A stretch of DNA of 64,000 nucleotides from DASXMT01 sp963812965 (GTDB lineage Bacteria; Actinomycetota; Acidimicrobiia; Acidimicrobiales; RAAP-2), in assembly GCA_963812965.1 (NCBI GenBank), contig CAWEXG010000007.1, positions 23,278-87,277 of the forward strand. The letters run 5' to 3'. This document shows, piece by piece, positions 33,957 through 42,682 of the stretch. Each line of letters begins with the position of its first letter. Position 1 is the first letter of the stretch. Both the position numbers and the translations under genes were made by a program. The notes beneath the pieces were generated by a model. The model saw only the letters and a program-made list of their open reading frames with translations, searched no databases and was not told the origin of the DNA.

Positions 33957-34128
33957 GGGCACCTTGTCATCAGATTTGTCATCAAACCCACTACGAGCGG
34001 CCTCTAACGGGCTCATCCTGTATCACACGAACTCATGCAAAACCCGTTGTCGATATGCACGAATGCAGCCTGAACCACAGCAGATCAGACGGACCGCGAC
34101 TTCCTCGACCTCGACGTCGTATCGCAGG

Positions 34129-35364
34129 TCAGTTGCTAGCGGTCGCATGCAGCGCCGGCGACAGCACGTTCGAGGTTGATGCCTGTCTCCGGAGCTGCCA
34201 CAGACGTCCTGCCCCCACGAGCGCCACCGCCCCGAAGAGCAGGAGGGGAAGTTTGAGCGCGGTGGCAGCCAGCAGGCCGCCGATGATGCCCGAAAGCGCC
34301 TCGGCTCCCACTTGTAGCGACTGGTTGGTGCCCATCACGTGTCCCTGCTCGTCACCGCCGGCGGTCAGAGAGAGCATGGTGGCGCAGCTGGGCATGCACA
34401 CAGCCAGTCCGAACGACGTCAGCCCCAAGGTGAGCCACAGGAGATTGAGGATTCCTGGCAGGGGAACTACGAGCATGAAGATGCCGGTGACGATGGCAGA
34501 GCCGATGGTCAGTGTGACGGTGGAGTACCGCCTCGAGAGCCTGGCCACGAGCACGAGGTTGGCGACCACGATGGGAAGTGCCACGAAGGCGACGAACTCC
34601 GACTCGCGGGCTACATGGAGGTGAAAGGCCTGGACCAGGTAGATGGGGTACACCCGGAAGAAGCCGAAGATCGAGAGGTAGAGGAGGAAGTTCACGAAGT
34701 AGATCGGGCGCCGGCGCGTATCGGTGACCACCGTGCGCAGGTTGGTGAGGCTGTCGAGATAGCTCGTCGCCTTCTCCTGTGAGTTTCCTCGATGCCTCGA
34801 CTCGGAAAACCGCCAGCCGATGCCGACCAAGGTCAGGACGAGGAGCCCAGCGACTGCATAGAACGGTGTTTGGTAGTGGAACCAGCTGACCAGCTGCGTG
34901 TCGGCCAACTGTCCTCCGGCCAGGGGTCCAACCACAAAGGCCATGCTGGCGCTGAGATAGACGTACCCGAACAGTCGGTTGCGGTCTGCAGCTGGCGCCG
35001 TGTCGGCGATGGAGCTCTGCGCGATCGAGATGTTCGCCTCGGTTAGACCGCCAACGAAGAGCGCAACGAGCAGAAGGGGCAGGCTACGGATGGTGAGCGC
35101 CAGCGCGATCACCAGGTACGCCAGGCACGCTGCAGTCAAGGAAGCCAGCAGGACGGGTCGGCGTCCCAGTCGATCGGAGAGAGCTCCGAGCACCGGGGCT
35201 CCGAAGAATTGCCCGAGCGGATAGAGGGACAACACGACGCCAAGGATGATTGTCCGATCTGTCGAGCTGGCCGTCGCCGAGAGCATCCCGTTGTCGTTCT
35301 GGAGCAACATCGGCGTGAAGACCGTGATCATCAGGCTGTACCCGAGGAAGCCGACGAATACCAC
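34129..35364 (-). CDS. MFS transporter (DHA1 / TetA-like)
   Basis: The protein has about twelve membrane helices, with motif A GALSDRLGRRPVLLASL after helix 2 and GPLAGGQLAD in helix 5, both marks of DHA1 drug:proton antiporters. The first helix starts before the GTG at 35364: in-frame codons upstream read WSALLPLYLV, and no ATG, GTG or TTG lies between them and the TGA at 35509-35511, which is the stop of the ABC permease gene in the same frame. Either the start is a rare codon, or the beginning of the gene has been lost. Substrate is unknown. It lies downstream of the ABC exporter on the same strand. Confidence 0.87.
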   Translation of the reverse strand: MVFVGFLGYSLMITVFTPMLLQNDNGMLSATASSTDRTIILGVVLSLYPLGQFFGAPVLGALSDRLGRRPVLLASLTAACLAYLVIALALTIRSLPLLLVALFVGGLTEANISIAQSSIADTAPAADRNRLFGYVYLSASMAFVVGPLAGGQLADTQLVSWFHYQTPFYAVAGLLVLTLVGIGWRFSESRHRGNSQEKATSYLDSLTNLRTVVTDTRRRPIYFVNFLLYLSIFGFFRVYPIYLVQAFHLHVARESEFVAFVALPIVVANLVLVARLSRRYSTVTLTIGSAIVTGIFMLVVPLPGILNLLWLTLGLTSFGLAVCMPSCATMLSLTAGGDEQGHVMGTNQSLQVGAEALSGIIGGLLAATALKLPLLLFGAVALVGAGRLWQLRRQASTSNVLSPALHATASN

Positions 35365-35508
35365 CAGGTACAGCGGTAGCAGTGCCGACCACGAGAGGGG
35401 CCGATCTGAACCGGGACGTTGTGGAGGTTGCCTGATCGAAGCGAGTGTATCGGGGGAGCTGCGCTTGCTACCTCGCGATTGCGGCGAGTACGTACGTGTC
35501 CACCAATG

Positions 35509-36372
35509 TCACCCGGTCGTACGGCGCCGGTAGAGGATCGAGGCGAGGGGGGCGCACACGACGAGGATCGCTGCCGACCACATCAGAGCTGCCCATACCG
35601 GATGCTGCATGGGCCATGCGCTGATGGTGGCTGACGGGTTCGGGTTGCCGAACAGGTGACGAGCGGCGGCGGTGACCGCGCTCACCGGGTTCCAGTTGGC
35701 GATGACTTGGAGCCATCCCGGCATGTGTTGGGTGGGCACCATGGCGTTGGAGACGATGGCCAGAGGGAAGAGGATGATGAGGCCGATGCCCTGGGCTGAC
35801 TCGGGTCCCTTGGAGACGACACCCAGGCAAGCGCACGCCCACGACAGGGCGTAGCTGAAGAATAGGGCGACCGCGAACCCGCCAACCACCGAAGCAGCGC
35901 TGGCGTCAGGTCGCCAGCCGATGGCCAGGCCGGTGAGGGCCACGATGCTGATGCACAGGGTGGCCGAGAGGATGTCCGCGACGGACCGGCCCACCAACAC
36001 CGCCGACCGCCACATCGGCAGGGTCCGGAACCGGTCGATGGCGCCGGTGGTGAGGTCGGTACTCAAGCCGACGGCGGTGCCCATCGCCGAGGTGGTCAGG
36101 TTGAGCAGCATGAGCCCGGCTACGGCGAAGTCCTTATAGCTCCCTCCGTCGATGGGTACCCCGGAGCCGAACACGTAGATGAACAGCAGTGTGAACAGCA
36201 CCGGTTGGACCGTGACGTCCGAGAGCTGTAGCGGCTCCCGAGCGATGTGCACGAGGTTTCGGCGAGTGAGCACTACGACGTCGTGCCATCGGGTGGATAT
36301 CCACTCGAGAACGGTAGGTCGAGAGGTGGCCTGCCGTGAGGCCGATGTGGTCACAGCGATCGAAGTGTTCAT
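35509..36372 (-). CDS. ABC-2 type exporter permease (DrrB-like)
   Basis: The 287-residue protein has six helices in the ABC-2 pattern. TRRNLVHIAREPLQLSDVTVQPV leads into the first helix, and the region GAIDRFRTLPMWRSAVLVGR between helices 2 and 3 is the conserved coupling segment of DrrB-type permeases. The late IANWNPVSAVTAAARHLFG is also typical. It overlaps the ATP-binding protein gene by 4 bases (ATGA), so the two are coupled. The pair exports drugs, antibiotics or complex lipids. Confidence 0.92.
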   Translation of the reverse strand: MNTSIAVTTSASRQATSRPTVLEWISTRWHDVVVLTRRNLVHIAREPLQLSDVTVQPVLFTLLFIYVFGSGVPIDGGSYKDFAVAGLMLLNLTTSAMGTAVGLSTDLTTGAIDRFRTLPMWRSAVLVGRSVADILSATLCISIVALTGLAIGWRPDASAASVVGGFAVALFFSYALSWACACLGVVSKGPESAQGIGLIILFPLAIVSNAMVPTQHMPGWLQVIANWNPVSAVTAAARHLFGNPNPSATISAWPMQHPVWAALMWSAAILVVCAPLASILYRRRTTG

Positions 36373-37370
36373 CGTGAGGCTCCTTGGAGCTCGGCCTCGA
36401 CCTTTGATGCAGGCCCAGGCTCGTCGGTTTCTGGCCGTGCATGGCCGGTGAGGGCGAAGAAGACATCGTCGAGCGAGGGCTGGCGTACCTCGACGTCGTC
36501 GACCAGGATGCCGGCGCTGTCGAGGGCCCGGACCACGGTGGTAGCCAGTCCAGAGGAGCTGCGCACCGCCGCGCTCAGTCGACGGCCGTCGGAGCTCACC
36601 TGCACCGGACCGTCGACCAGTGGCTGGAGCGCAGCGACGGCATGATCGTCCGGCGTGGACAGGGTCACTTCGAGATGAGCACCTCCGGTCGCCTCCTTGA
36701 GCTGTTGCGAGGTGCCCCGGGCAATGATCCGGCCATGATCGACGACGACGATCTTGTCAGCCAGGGTGTCTGCTTCTTCGAGGTACTGGGTGGTGAGGAG
36801 CAAGGTCACTCCTTCACCGACGAGTGTCCGGATCACCTCCCACATTCGGGCCCGACTGGTGGGGTCGAGCCCGGTGGTCGGCTCGTCGAGGAACAACACC
36901 GGCGGTCGGGTCATCATGCTGGCGGCGAGGTCCAACCGACGACGCATCCCGCCCGAGTACCCCTTCATGACCCGATCGGCAGCGTCGGTGAGCTCGAACT
37001 GCTCGAGGAGCTCGCTGGCCCGAGCCCTGGCCTCTGATCGACGTAGACGACTCAGTTCTCCGATCATCACCAGGTTCTGCCGTCCGGTGAGGGCGTCATC
37101 GAGGGTGGCGTCCTGGGCGGCAACGCCGATCTGGAGACGGACTGCTGCTGCTTCCGTTTCGACGTCGTAGCCTGCGACTCGAGCGCTGCCGCTGTCCGGT
37201 ACGGCCAGCGTGGTCAAGATCCGGACCGCCGTCGTCTTGCCGGCGCCGTTGGGACCGAGCATGCCGAGGATCGATCCGGCCGGGACTTCCAGGTCGATCC
37301 CGGCCAGGGCGGTCGTCTCGCCGTACCGCTTACAGAGTGCCTCGGCTTCGATAATGGGGGGTGTGGGCAC
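36369..37370 (-). CDS. ABC exporter ATP-binding protein (DrrA-like)
   Basis: The 333-residue protein has Walker A LGPNGAGKTTAVR near residue 38, the Q-loop in VAAQDATLDD, the signature YSGGMRRRLDLA, Walker B PVLFLDEPTTGLDP and the switch His in LLLTTQYLEEADTLAD (here a Gln stands where the switch His usually is, as in DrrA-type proteins). The C-terminal ~100 residues are the accessory domain of the drug-resistance subfamily. AGGAG lies 7 bases before the GTG at 37370. The divergent TetR gene and the palindromes between them suggest ligand-induced expression. Confidence 0.94.
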   Translation of the reverse strand: MPTPPIIEAEALCKRYGETTALAGIDLEVPAGSILGMLGPNGAGKTTAVRILTTLAVPDSGSARVAGYDVETEAAAVRLQIGVAAQDATLDDALTGRQNLVMIGELSRLRRSEARARASELLEQFELTDAADRVMKGYSGGMRRRLDLAASMMTRPPVLFLDEPTTGLDPTSRARMWEVIRTLVGEGVTLLLTTQYLEEADTLADKIVVVDHGRIIARGTSQQLKEATGGAHLEVTLSTPDDHAVAALQPLVDGPVQVSSDGRRLSAAVRSSSGLATTVVRALDSAGILVDDVEVRQPSLDDVFFALTGHARPETDEPGPASKVEAELQGASR

Positions 37371-37380
37371 TGGAGTACTC

Positions 37381-37447
37381 CTACTTGCCGACTGGTAAGG
37401 GGCCTATCTCTCGAATGGTACGTTCCTACTTGCCGGTCGTCAAGTAG
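37381..37447. promoter_or_regulatory. Two TetR-type operators between exporter and regulator genes
   Basis: CTACTTG (37426-37432) and CAAGTAG (37441-37447) form a perfect inverted repeat with an 8-base spacer, directly before the TetR start. A second related site, CTTGCC-GACT-GGTAAG, lies at 37384-37399 beside the DrrA-like start; both share CTACTTGCCG. One TetR dimer at each site would repress both directions. Confidence 0.75.
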
Positions 37448-37456
37448 AATCATCAC

Positions 37457-38107
37457 GTGACCGTACCGACCGCACCATCGCAGGAACCCGCCGCACCGAC
37501 CGTCACGTCATCGGGGCAACAGGGGTCCGGATCTCGGCCCCAGTCGGGAAGCGGAGCGAGCACTCGGGAGAGAATCCTCGATATCGCCCTCGACCTCTTC
37601 ACCGAGCAAGGTTTCGACAAGACGTCGTTGCGGGAGATCGCCGAGAAGCTCGGGTACTCGAAGGCGGCGGTGTACTACCACTTCGCCAGCAAGGACGACA
37701 TCTTGATGGCGTTGCATATGCGTCTCCACGATGTCGGTCGGGATGCGCTGACCCAGCTTGGGCAGCAAGAGATCACCGTGGAATCGTGGGGGATCCTGCT
37801 CGACGAGCTGATCGACCAGATCCTTGTCCACCGAGGACTGTTCATCCTCCACGAACGCAACCGGGCTGCGCTCGAGCATCTCCACGACGAACGCCACGAT
37901 GCCAGTCACGACGATCTTCTGGAGCAGTTACGCCAGGTGATCTCGAACCCGGACACACCGGTCAGGGACCGTATCCGGATGACGTGCTCCTTTGGAGCGA
38001 TCTTCAGCACGCTCGCCATGTCCGGCGACGCTTTCGACGACGTGCCGTCGGAAGAGCTCGGCGACATGGTCCGTGACGCCGTGCACGATCTACTGCAGGC
38101 TCCGTAG
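37457..38107 (+). CDS. TetR-family regulator of the DrrAB-like exporter
   Basis: The 216-residue protein has a disordered N-terminal 38 residues rich in Ser, Pro and Gln, then the TetR DNA-binding domain: RERILDIALDLFTEQGFDKTSLREIAEKLGYSKAAVYYHFASKDDIL. The C-terminal ligand domain is helical. It is divergent from the exporter and two palindromes lie between them, so it most likely represses the pump until the exported compound binds. No clear ribosome-binding site precedes the GTG at 37457. Confidence 0.9.
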   Translation: MTVPTAPSQEPAAPTVTSSGQQGSGSRPQSGSGASTRERILDIALDLFTEQGFDKTSLREIAEKLGYSKAAVYYHFASKDDILMALHMRLHDVGRDALTQLGQQEITVESWGILLDELIDQILVHRGLFILHERNRAALEHLHDERHDASHDDLLEQLRQVISNPDTPVRDRIRMTCSFGAIFSTLAMSGDAFDDVPSEELGDMVRDAVHDLLQAP

Positions 38108-38115
38108 AAGCACGC

Positions 38116-38144
38116 GAAGCGCGCACGATGGTCGTGCGGGCTTC
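38116..38144. terminator. Hairpin between convergent genes
   Basis: GAAGC-G-CGCACGA, loop TGG, TCGTGCG-G-GCTTC gives twelve pairs interrupted by one G-G mismatch. It lies 9 bases after the TetR stop and before the stop of the convergent lipoprotein gene. It lacks a T-run, as is common in GC-rich actinobacteria. Confidence 0.6.
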
Positions 38145-38192
38145 ATCGACGATCGTCCTACCCGTCGGTGCGGACCGTGACCCTCGATCCTC

Positions 38193-38753
38193 TTAGCTGT
38201 CGTTCACGGTCGTGCGAACGGCGTTGCCTGAGGCGTTGACCACGAACCACAGTCCGCCCAGGTTGTTCAGTCCCTGTCCGGTGGCTTGGCCCGGTGACTT
38301 GTCGATGGTCCACCGGTAGAGAGGCCAACCGTTGTAGGTGATCTCCGTCGATCCGTCCTTCCGGCGGGTCGTTCCCAGCAGCGATGCCTTGATCCCGGGC
38401 CCGGCGATTGGGGCCGTGACTCCCGCTGGGAGCGTGACCGGCGGCCACTGCACGGCGCAGATCTGGTAGCACGTCGACTGTCCCTGGTGGTCGGGGACGA
38501 AGAGGTAGACGGTGAGGCCTTGGCCGTTCACCAGGACCGGACCGAGCCCGTTCACGTTGCCGATCTTGATCTCGTACGTAGGGCCGTGCTCCAGGTTGGG
38601 CTTCGAGTTTCCGTACTGGCTGTGAACCGCCGTCCCCGAATTGTCACACGCAGCCAGTAGAAGCATCAGGGTGACGAGCGCACCGCCGATTTGTCGACGA
38701 CGACAGGCCCTACGATGACGGATCATGGTGGTTGGGGGAGAGAACAACGTCAT
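38193..38753 (-). CDS. Lipoprotein with Yx(FWY)xxD-type repeats (COG4315)
   Basis: The protein has about 186 residues, with a signal peptide ending in the lipobox LLAAC. Two copies of the secreted-lipoprotein repeat follow: LVNGQGLTVYLFVPDHQGQS with CYQICAVQWPPVT, and EITYNGWPLYRWTIDKSPG with NNLGGLWFVV. This repeat family occurs in bacterial envelope lipoproteins of unknown role. The start is uncertain: ATG 38753 directly follows AAGGAG, and the TTG at 38747 has better spacing. The signal peptide is kept in either case. Confidence 0.85.
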   Translation of the reverse strand: MTLFSPPTTMIRHRRACRRRQIGGALVTLMLLLAACDNSGTAVHSQYGNSKPNLEHGPTYEIKIGNVNGLGPVLVNGQGLTVYLFVPDHQGQSTCYQICAVQWPPVTLPAGVTAPIAGPGIKASLLGTTRRKDGSTEITYNGWPLYRWTIDKSPGQATGQGLNNLGGLWFVVNASGNAVRTTVNDS

Positions 38754-38858
38754 CTCCTTGAACCATACCGTCCCAGGTCGCATGGTTGCTTCGCTGCCAG
38801 GTAGGCGCGGGGACGTGGGTGACCGGGCTCTCAGGTCACGGACCAGGAGCTCGGTCCG

Positions 38859-41834
38859 GTGATCAGGCGGAGCGTTCGCATCAGGGCTCGTCTCTGGAAC
38901 AGGTCGACGACGGTCATGGTGGGGCTCGTCGTGTTTGCTGCCTGGAGCGTCGGGACTGTCCCCACGGTGGCGGAAGGGGCGACCAGCCCCATGGTGTCGG
39001 TGGGTTCGCCAGCACAGGTGCCGGCCGGCTCTCAGTCTTCCGGCCAAGTTGCCAACGGGGCCACCGTGCACGTATCCGTTGTGATGCACTCGTTCGATCC
39101 GACCGGCATGGAGAGTCTGGCCACTCAGGTCTCGACTCCGGGCTCGCCTGACTATCGCCAGTTCATGAGCCCGGCGACCGTCCAGGCTCGTTTCGGACCC
39201 TCACCGGAAGCGCTCAGCTCCGTACGTGCGTGGTTGGCGCAACAGGGCCTCTCGGTCGGTGACACGACAGGAGATGGTCTGGTGGTCCCGGCCACCGGAT
39301 CCGCTCAAGCAGTGGAGGCGGCGTTCGGGACGCAGCTCAACCGGTACACCTTGGCGAACGGCCGCTCGGCCTACGCCAACGTGTCTGCGGCGAAGATCCC
39401 AGCCGACCTGCAGTCGTCGGTCCAAGCCGTGGCCGGGCTCAACAACCTGGTGCAACCCCAGCCGACTATCGCCGTGCCTTCTGCCTCTGGTGGGTCGGCG
39501 GTGCCGGCACCTGCGCCGGCGATCAGTGCGGGGCCCACCGCCTGTCAGGCCGCCGTCGATACCAGCGCCGACACGGCCAGTGAGCTCGCCAACTTCTATC
39601 AGTTCGATCCGCTCTATCAGGAGAACCGTCTGGGCCAGGGCATGACCGTGGCCTTGTTCGAGCAGGCGGACTACTCGGACTCGGACATTGCCATCTACAA
39701 CAACTGCTACGACATCGATCCTCAGGTCACACGGGTGCCGGTCGATGGTGGGACGACCATCAGTGCCAACCCTGCCGGCACGGAAGAGGCGACGCTCGAT
39801 GTCGAGGACGTCGCCGGCCTGGCCCCTGACGCGAGCATCCTGGTCTACGAGTCGCCGTCCGGCACCGGCGTCAGCGGGATGGACACTTCGTTGGACACCT
39901 ATGCAGCCATCGCCCAGGAGGACAGTGCTCAGGTGGTGAGCACCTCATGGGTGAGCTGTGAGCCCGACATGGTGCTGTCCGGGGTGAACTACGCCGCGGC
40001 AGAGGCGTTGATCTTCCAGGAGATGGCGTTGCAGGGACAGTCCGTGATGGCCGCCGCCGGCGACGACGGCTCGGAAGGGTGCCTCGACGACGCAACGTCG
40101 CCGCTCACTCCTCCTTACCCATCCTCGTTGTACAACCTGAGCGTGCTCGACCCAGCCAGCCAACCTTTCGTCACCGGCGTCGGTGGTACCGCTATCGCCT
40201 TTGGGCAACCAGGGATCCAAGAGGTGTGGAACCAGTCGGGAACCGACGCCGATGGCAGTGGGTTCCCCGCCCCGTTCGACGGCGCCGACGAGCGCCCGAG
40301 CGCATATCCGGGCAACGACGTGGGGAGCGGTGGCATCTCTGTCCTCTGGCAGCAACCGGCGTGGCAGGTCGGCTTCGACACCAGCGGCAACAGCAGTGGT
40401 GCACCGTGCGGGGCACCGGCTGGGACCGACTGCCGAGAAGTACCTGACGTCTCGGCCCTGGCTGGGTCCCCCGGCTATGCCGTCTACGGCACGGCGGGAG
40501 CGTTCAGCAACATCGGGTGGACAGTCATCGGGGGTACGAGCGCCGCAGCTCCGCTGTGGGCGGCGCTGATCGCGTTGGCCGCACAGGGCACATCGGCAGA
40601 TCGTCTTGGACTGGTCACGCCCAGCCTGTACTCGATCGATAAGACGACGCCATCGGCGTTCACCGACGTGACCGAGGGGAACAACAACTACCTGTCGTCG
40701 AGCGGGTCGCCCACCAACGATACGTGCACGTACGGCGGAAGTACTGATGACCAGCCCTGTTACGAGGCCACCACCGGTTACGACATGGCCACTGGTATCG
40801 GGACTCCGGTCGCTGCCGCCGTGGCCGAGGCTCTCGATGCTGTCCAATCCGTGAGCATCACCACGACGTCACTGCCTGCTGCCACCGTGGGCGATGGGTA
40901 CTCGACCATGCTGAACGCCACCGGCGGTGCCGCTCCCTATACGTGGGGAGTCACCGCAGGCTCGTTGCCTGGCGGGCTCACCCTGAACCCGACCTCGGGC
41001 GTCATCACGGGCACGCCGGCGTCGACGGGCACGTCCTCGTTCACCGTCACTGTGACCGACTCCAGCACTCCACTATTGACCGCCTCGTCGTCACTTCAGA
41101 TCGTCGTCGACTCCACAGTGGGCTACTGGCTGGTCGCCTCCGACGGCGGCATCTTCACCTTCGGCGACGCCGGCTTCTACGGCTCCGAAGGCGGTCAACA
41201 CCTCAACCAACCCATCGTCGGCATGGCCACCACCCCCGACGGCAAGGGCTACTGGCTGGTCGCCTCCGACGGCGGCATCTTCACCTTCGGCGACGCCGGC
41301 TTCTACGGCTCGCAAGGCGGTCAACACCTCAACCAACCCATCGTCGGCATGGCCACCACCCCCGACGGCAAGGGCTACTGGCTGGTCGCCTCCGACGGCG
41401 GCATCTTCACCTTCGGCGACGCCGGCTTCTACGGCTCGGAAGGCGGTCAACACCTCAACCAACCCATCGTCGGCATGGCCACCACCCCCGACGGCAAGGG
41501 CTACTGGCTGGTCGCCTCCGACGGCGGCATCTTCACCTTCGGCGACGCCGGCTTCTACGGCTCGGAAGGCGGCAACACCTCAACCAACCCATCGTCGGCA
41601 TGGCCACCACCCCCGACGGCAAGGGCTACTGGCTGGTCGCCTCCGACGGCGGCATCTTCACCTTCGGCGACGCCGGCTTCTACGGCTCGGAAGGCGGTCA
41701 ACACCTCAACCAGCCCATCGTCGGCATGGCCACCACCCCCGACGGCAAGGGCTACTGGCTGGTCGCCTCCGACGGCGGCATCTTCACCTTCGGCGACGCT
41801 GCCTTCGACGGCTCGGAAGGGAACCAACATCTGA
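38859..41834 (+). CDS. S53 family protease (sedolisin/kumamolisin type) with C-terminal GYW repeats
   Basis: A signal peptide (residues ~17-41) is followed by the pro-kumamolisin activation domain (about 45-200) and the protease domain (about 230-660). The catalytic Glu and Asp are E310 and D314 (EEATLDVED), the oxyanion Asp lies in AAGDDG at 402, and Ser561 is in GGTSAAAP. GYDMATGIGTP marks the calcium site. These enzymes are acid-active secreted endopeptidases. An Ig-like domain (ATVGDGYSTMLNATGGAAPY) precedes GYW repeats from 41121. In the fourth repeat one T is missing (41571), so the rest is read as a Pro/Ser/Thr-rich tail to 41834; the intact repeat frame ends at 41866. Confidence 0.92.
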   Translation: MIRRSVRIRARLWNRSTTVMVGLVVFAAWSVGTVPTVAEGATSPMVSVGSPAQVPAGSQSSGQVANGATVHVSVVMHSFDPTGMESLATQVSTPGSPDYRQFMSPATVQARFGPSPEALSSVRAWLAQQGLSVGDTTGDGLVVPATGSAQAVEAAFGTQLNRYTLANGRSAYANVSAAKIPADLQSSVQAVAGLNNLVQPQPTIAVPSASGGSAVPAPAPAISAGPTACQAAVDTSADTASELANFYQFDPLYQENRLGQGMTVALFEQADYSDSDIAIYNNCYDIDPQVTRVPVDGGTTISANPAGTEEATLDVEDVAGLAPDASILVYESPSGTGVSGMDTSLDTYAAIAQEDSAQVVSTSWVSCEPDMVLSGVNYAAAEALIFQEMALQGQSVMAAAGDDGSEGCLDDATSPLTPPYPSSLYNLSVLDPASQPFVTGVGGTAIAFGQPGIQEVWNQSGTDADGSGFPAPFDGADERPSAYPGNDVGSGGISVLWQQPAWQVGFDTSGNSSGAPCGAPAGTDCREVPDVSALAGSPGYAVYGTAGAFSNIGWTVIGGTSAAAPLWAALIALAAQGTSADRLGLVTPSLYSIDKTTPSAFTDVTEGNNNYLSSSGSPTNDTCTYGGSTDDQPCYEATTGYDMATGIGTPVAAAVAEALDAVQSVSITTTSLPAATVGDGYSTMLNATGGAAPYTWGVTAGSLPGGLTLNPTSGVITGTPASTGTSSFTVTVTDSSTPLLTASSSLQIVVDSTVGYWLVASDGGIFTFGDAGFYGSEGGQHLNQPIVGMATTPDGKGYWLVASDGGIFTFGDAGFYGSQGGQHLNQPIVGMATTPDGKGYWLVASDGGIFTFGDAGFYGSEGGQHLNQPIVGMATTPDGKGYWLVASDGGIFTFGDAGFYGSEGGNTSTNPSSAWPPPPTARATGWSPPTAASSPSATPASTARKAVNTSTSPSSAWPPPPTARATGWSPPTAASSPSATLPSTARKGTNI

Positions 41835-41866
41835 ACCGGCCCATCGTCGGCATGACGAGCTTCTAG
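41121..41866 (+). repeat. Six coding repeats of 126 bp in the S53 protease
   Basis: Units start at 41121, 41247, 41373, 41499, 41624 and 41750. The first five are nearly identical in DNA, differing at one or two bases, which indicates recent duplication or gene conversion. The fourth lacks one T (GGCGGCAACACC instead of GGCGGTCAACACC). The last is diverged and ends in the proper stop at 41864-41866. The consensus starts GYWLVASDGGIFTFGDAGF. Confidence 0.93.
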
Positions 41867-42072
41867 CGGCGGGCGAGATCCTGATCGACTCAGTGCCGGA
41901 GCACTACCGCCGACACGGTGCCAACACGTCATCTCCTACTCCAACATCAACACCACGCCGGCCGACGGCAACCATGGGTTATGCGTGCGTGGCGTCGAGC
42001 ACTACTCTCTACCGGAAACGGGCCGACCCCTCGACGAGGCATACCGGCTCCCTTCGCACCGGAGCTCTGAGA

Positions 42073-42612
42073 ATGACGACTGGCGAGGTTCGGACTGTAC
42101 GAAACGGCTATGGATGGTCGGTGGCCCGGTCCATCGGCCACTTCCTGCTTCCCGAGAACAACGCTGCGGGGACTATCTACGGGACGCTCACCGTCGGCGT
42201 GCTGTTGGCTGCAGAGAGTTCACAACACGCCTCCGCGTGGCGTGACATCGCTGCTGTGATGGGAGCGCTGCTCGTGTACTGGCTGGCGCATGGCTATGCC
42301 CATAGCCTGGGGCATCGGCTCTCGAACCCGGGGGACTCCGATGGCCATGGCGTCCTCCATGAGCTTCGTGAGCAGTGGACCATTATGCGGGGGGCATCCG
42401 TGCCGCTCGTGATCTTCATCGTCGTCGTAGCTCTCGGCTTCTCCGAGCACGTCGCCGTCATCGATGCCTTGATCACCTCCATCGTTCTTCTCATCATGTT
42501 CGAGGGGATCGCCGCATTTCGAGAACATGCGGGCAAGATGGAGCTGACCACCCAGTTGATCGTGTGCCTGCTCATGTGTGCCGGCATCTTGGGTATCAAG
42601 TTCGTGCTGTAG
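42073..42612 (+). CDS. Integral membrane protein, unknown function
   Basis: The 179-residue protein has about five membrane helices, beginning at AGTIYGTLTVGVLLAAE. A conserved-looking motif WLAHGYAHSLGHRL follows the second helix and has three histidines, which could bind metal. GGAG lies 8 bases before the ATG at 42073. I know similar proteins in actinobacteria but no function. It lies between the protease gene and an interrupted epimerase gene. Confidence 0.7.
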   Translation: MTTGEVRTVRNGYGWSVARSIGHFLLPENNAAGTIYGTLTVGVLLAAESSQHASAWRDIAAVMGALLVYWLAHGYAHSLGHRLSNPGDSDGHGVLHELREQWTIMRGASVPLVIFIVVVALGFSEHVAVIDALITSIVLLIMFEGIAAFREHAGKMELTTQLIVCLLMCAGILGIKFVL

Positions 42613-42682
42613 CGATCAGCCCTGCACGCACCGAGGACGCTGTTGCTCGTGTCAGGACAGTGACAATTCCACAGGAGGCATC

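Noticed and set aside
41121..41866. Regularly spaced repeats suggestive of a CRISPR or satellite array
   Set aside because: The period is 126 bases, the whole unit is conserved without spacers, and it encodes the GYW protein module in frame with the S53 protease.
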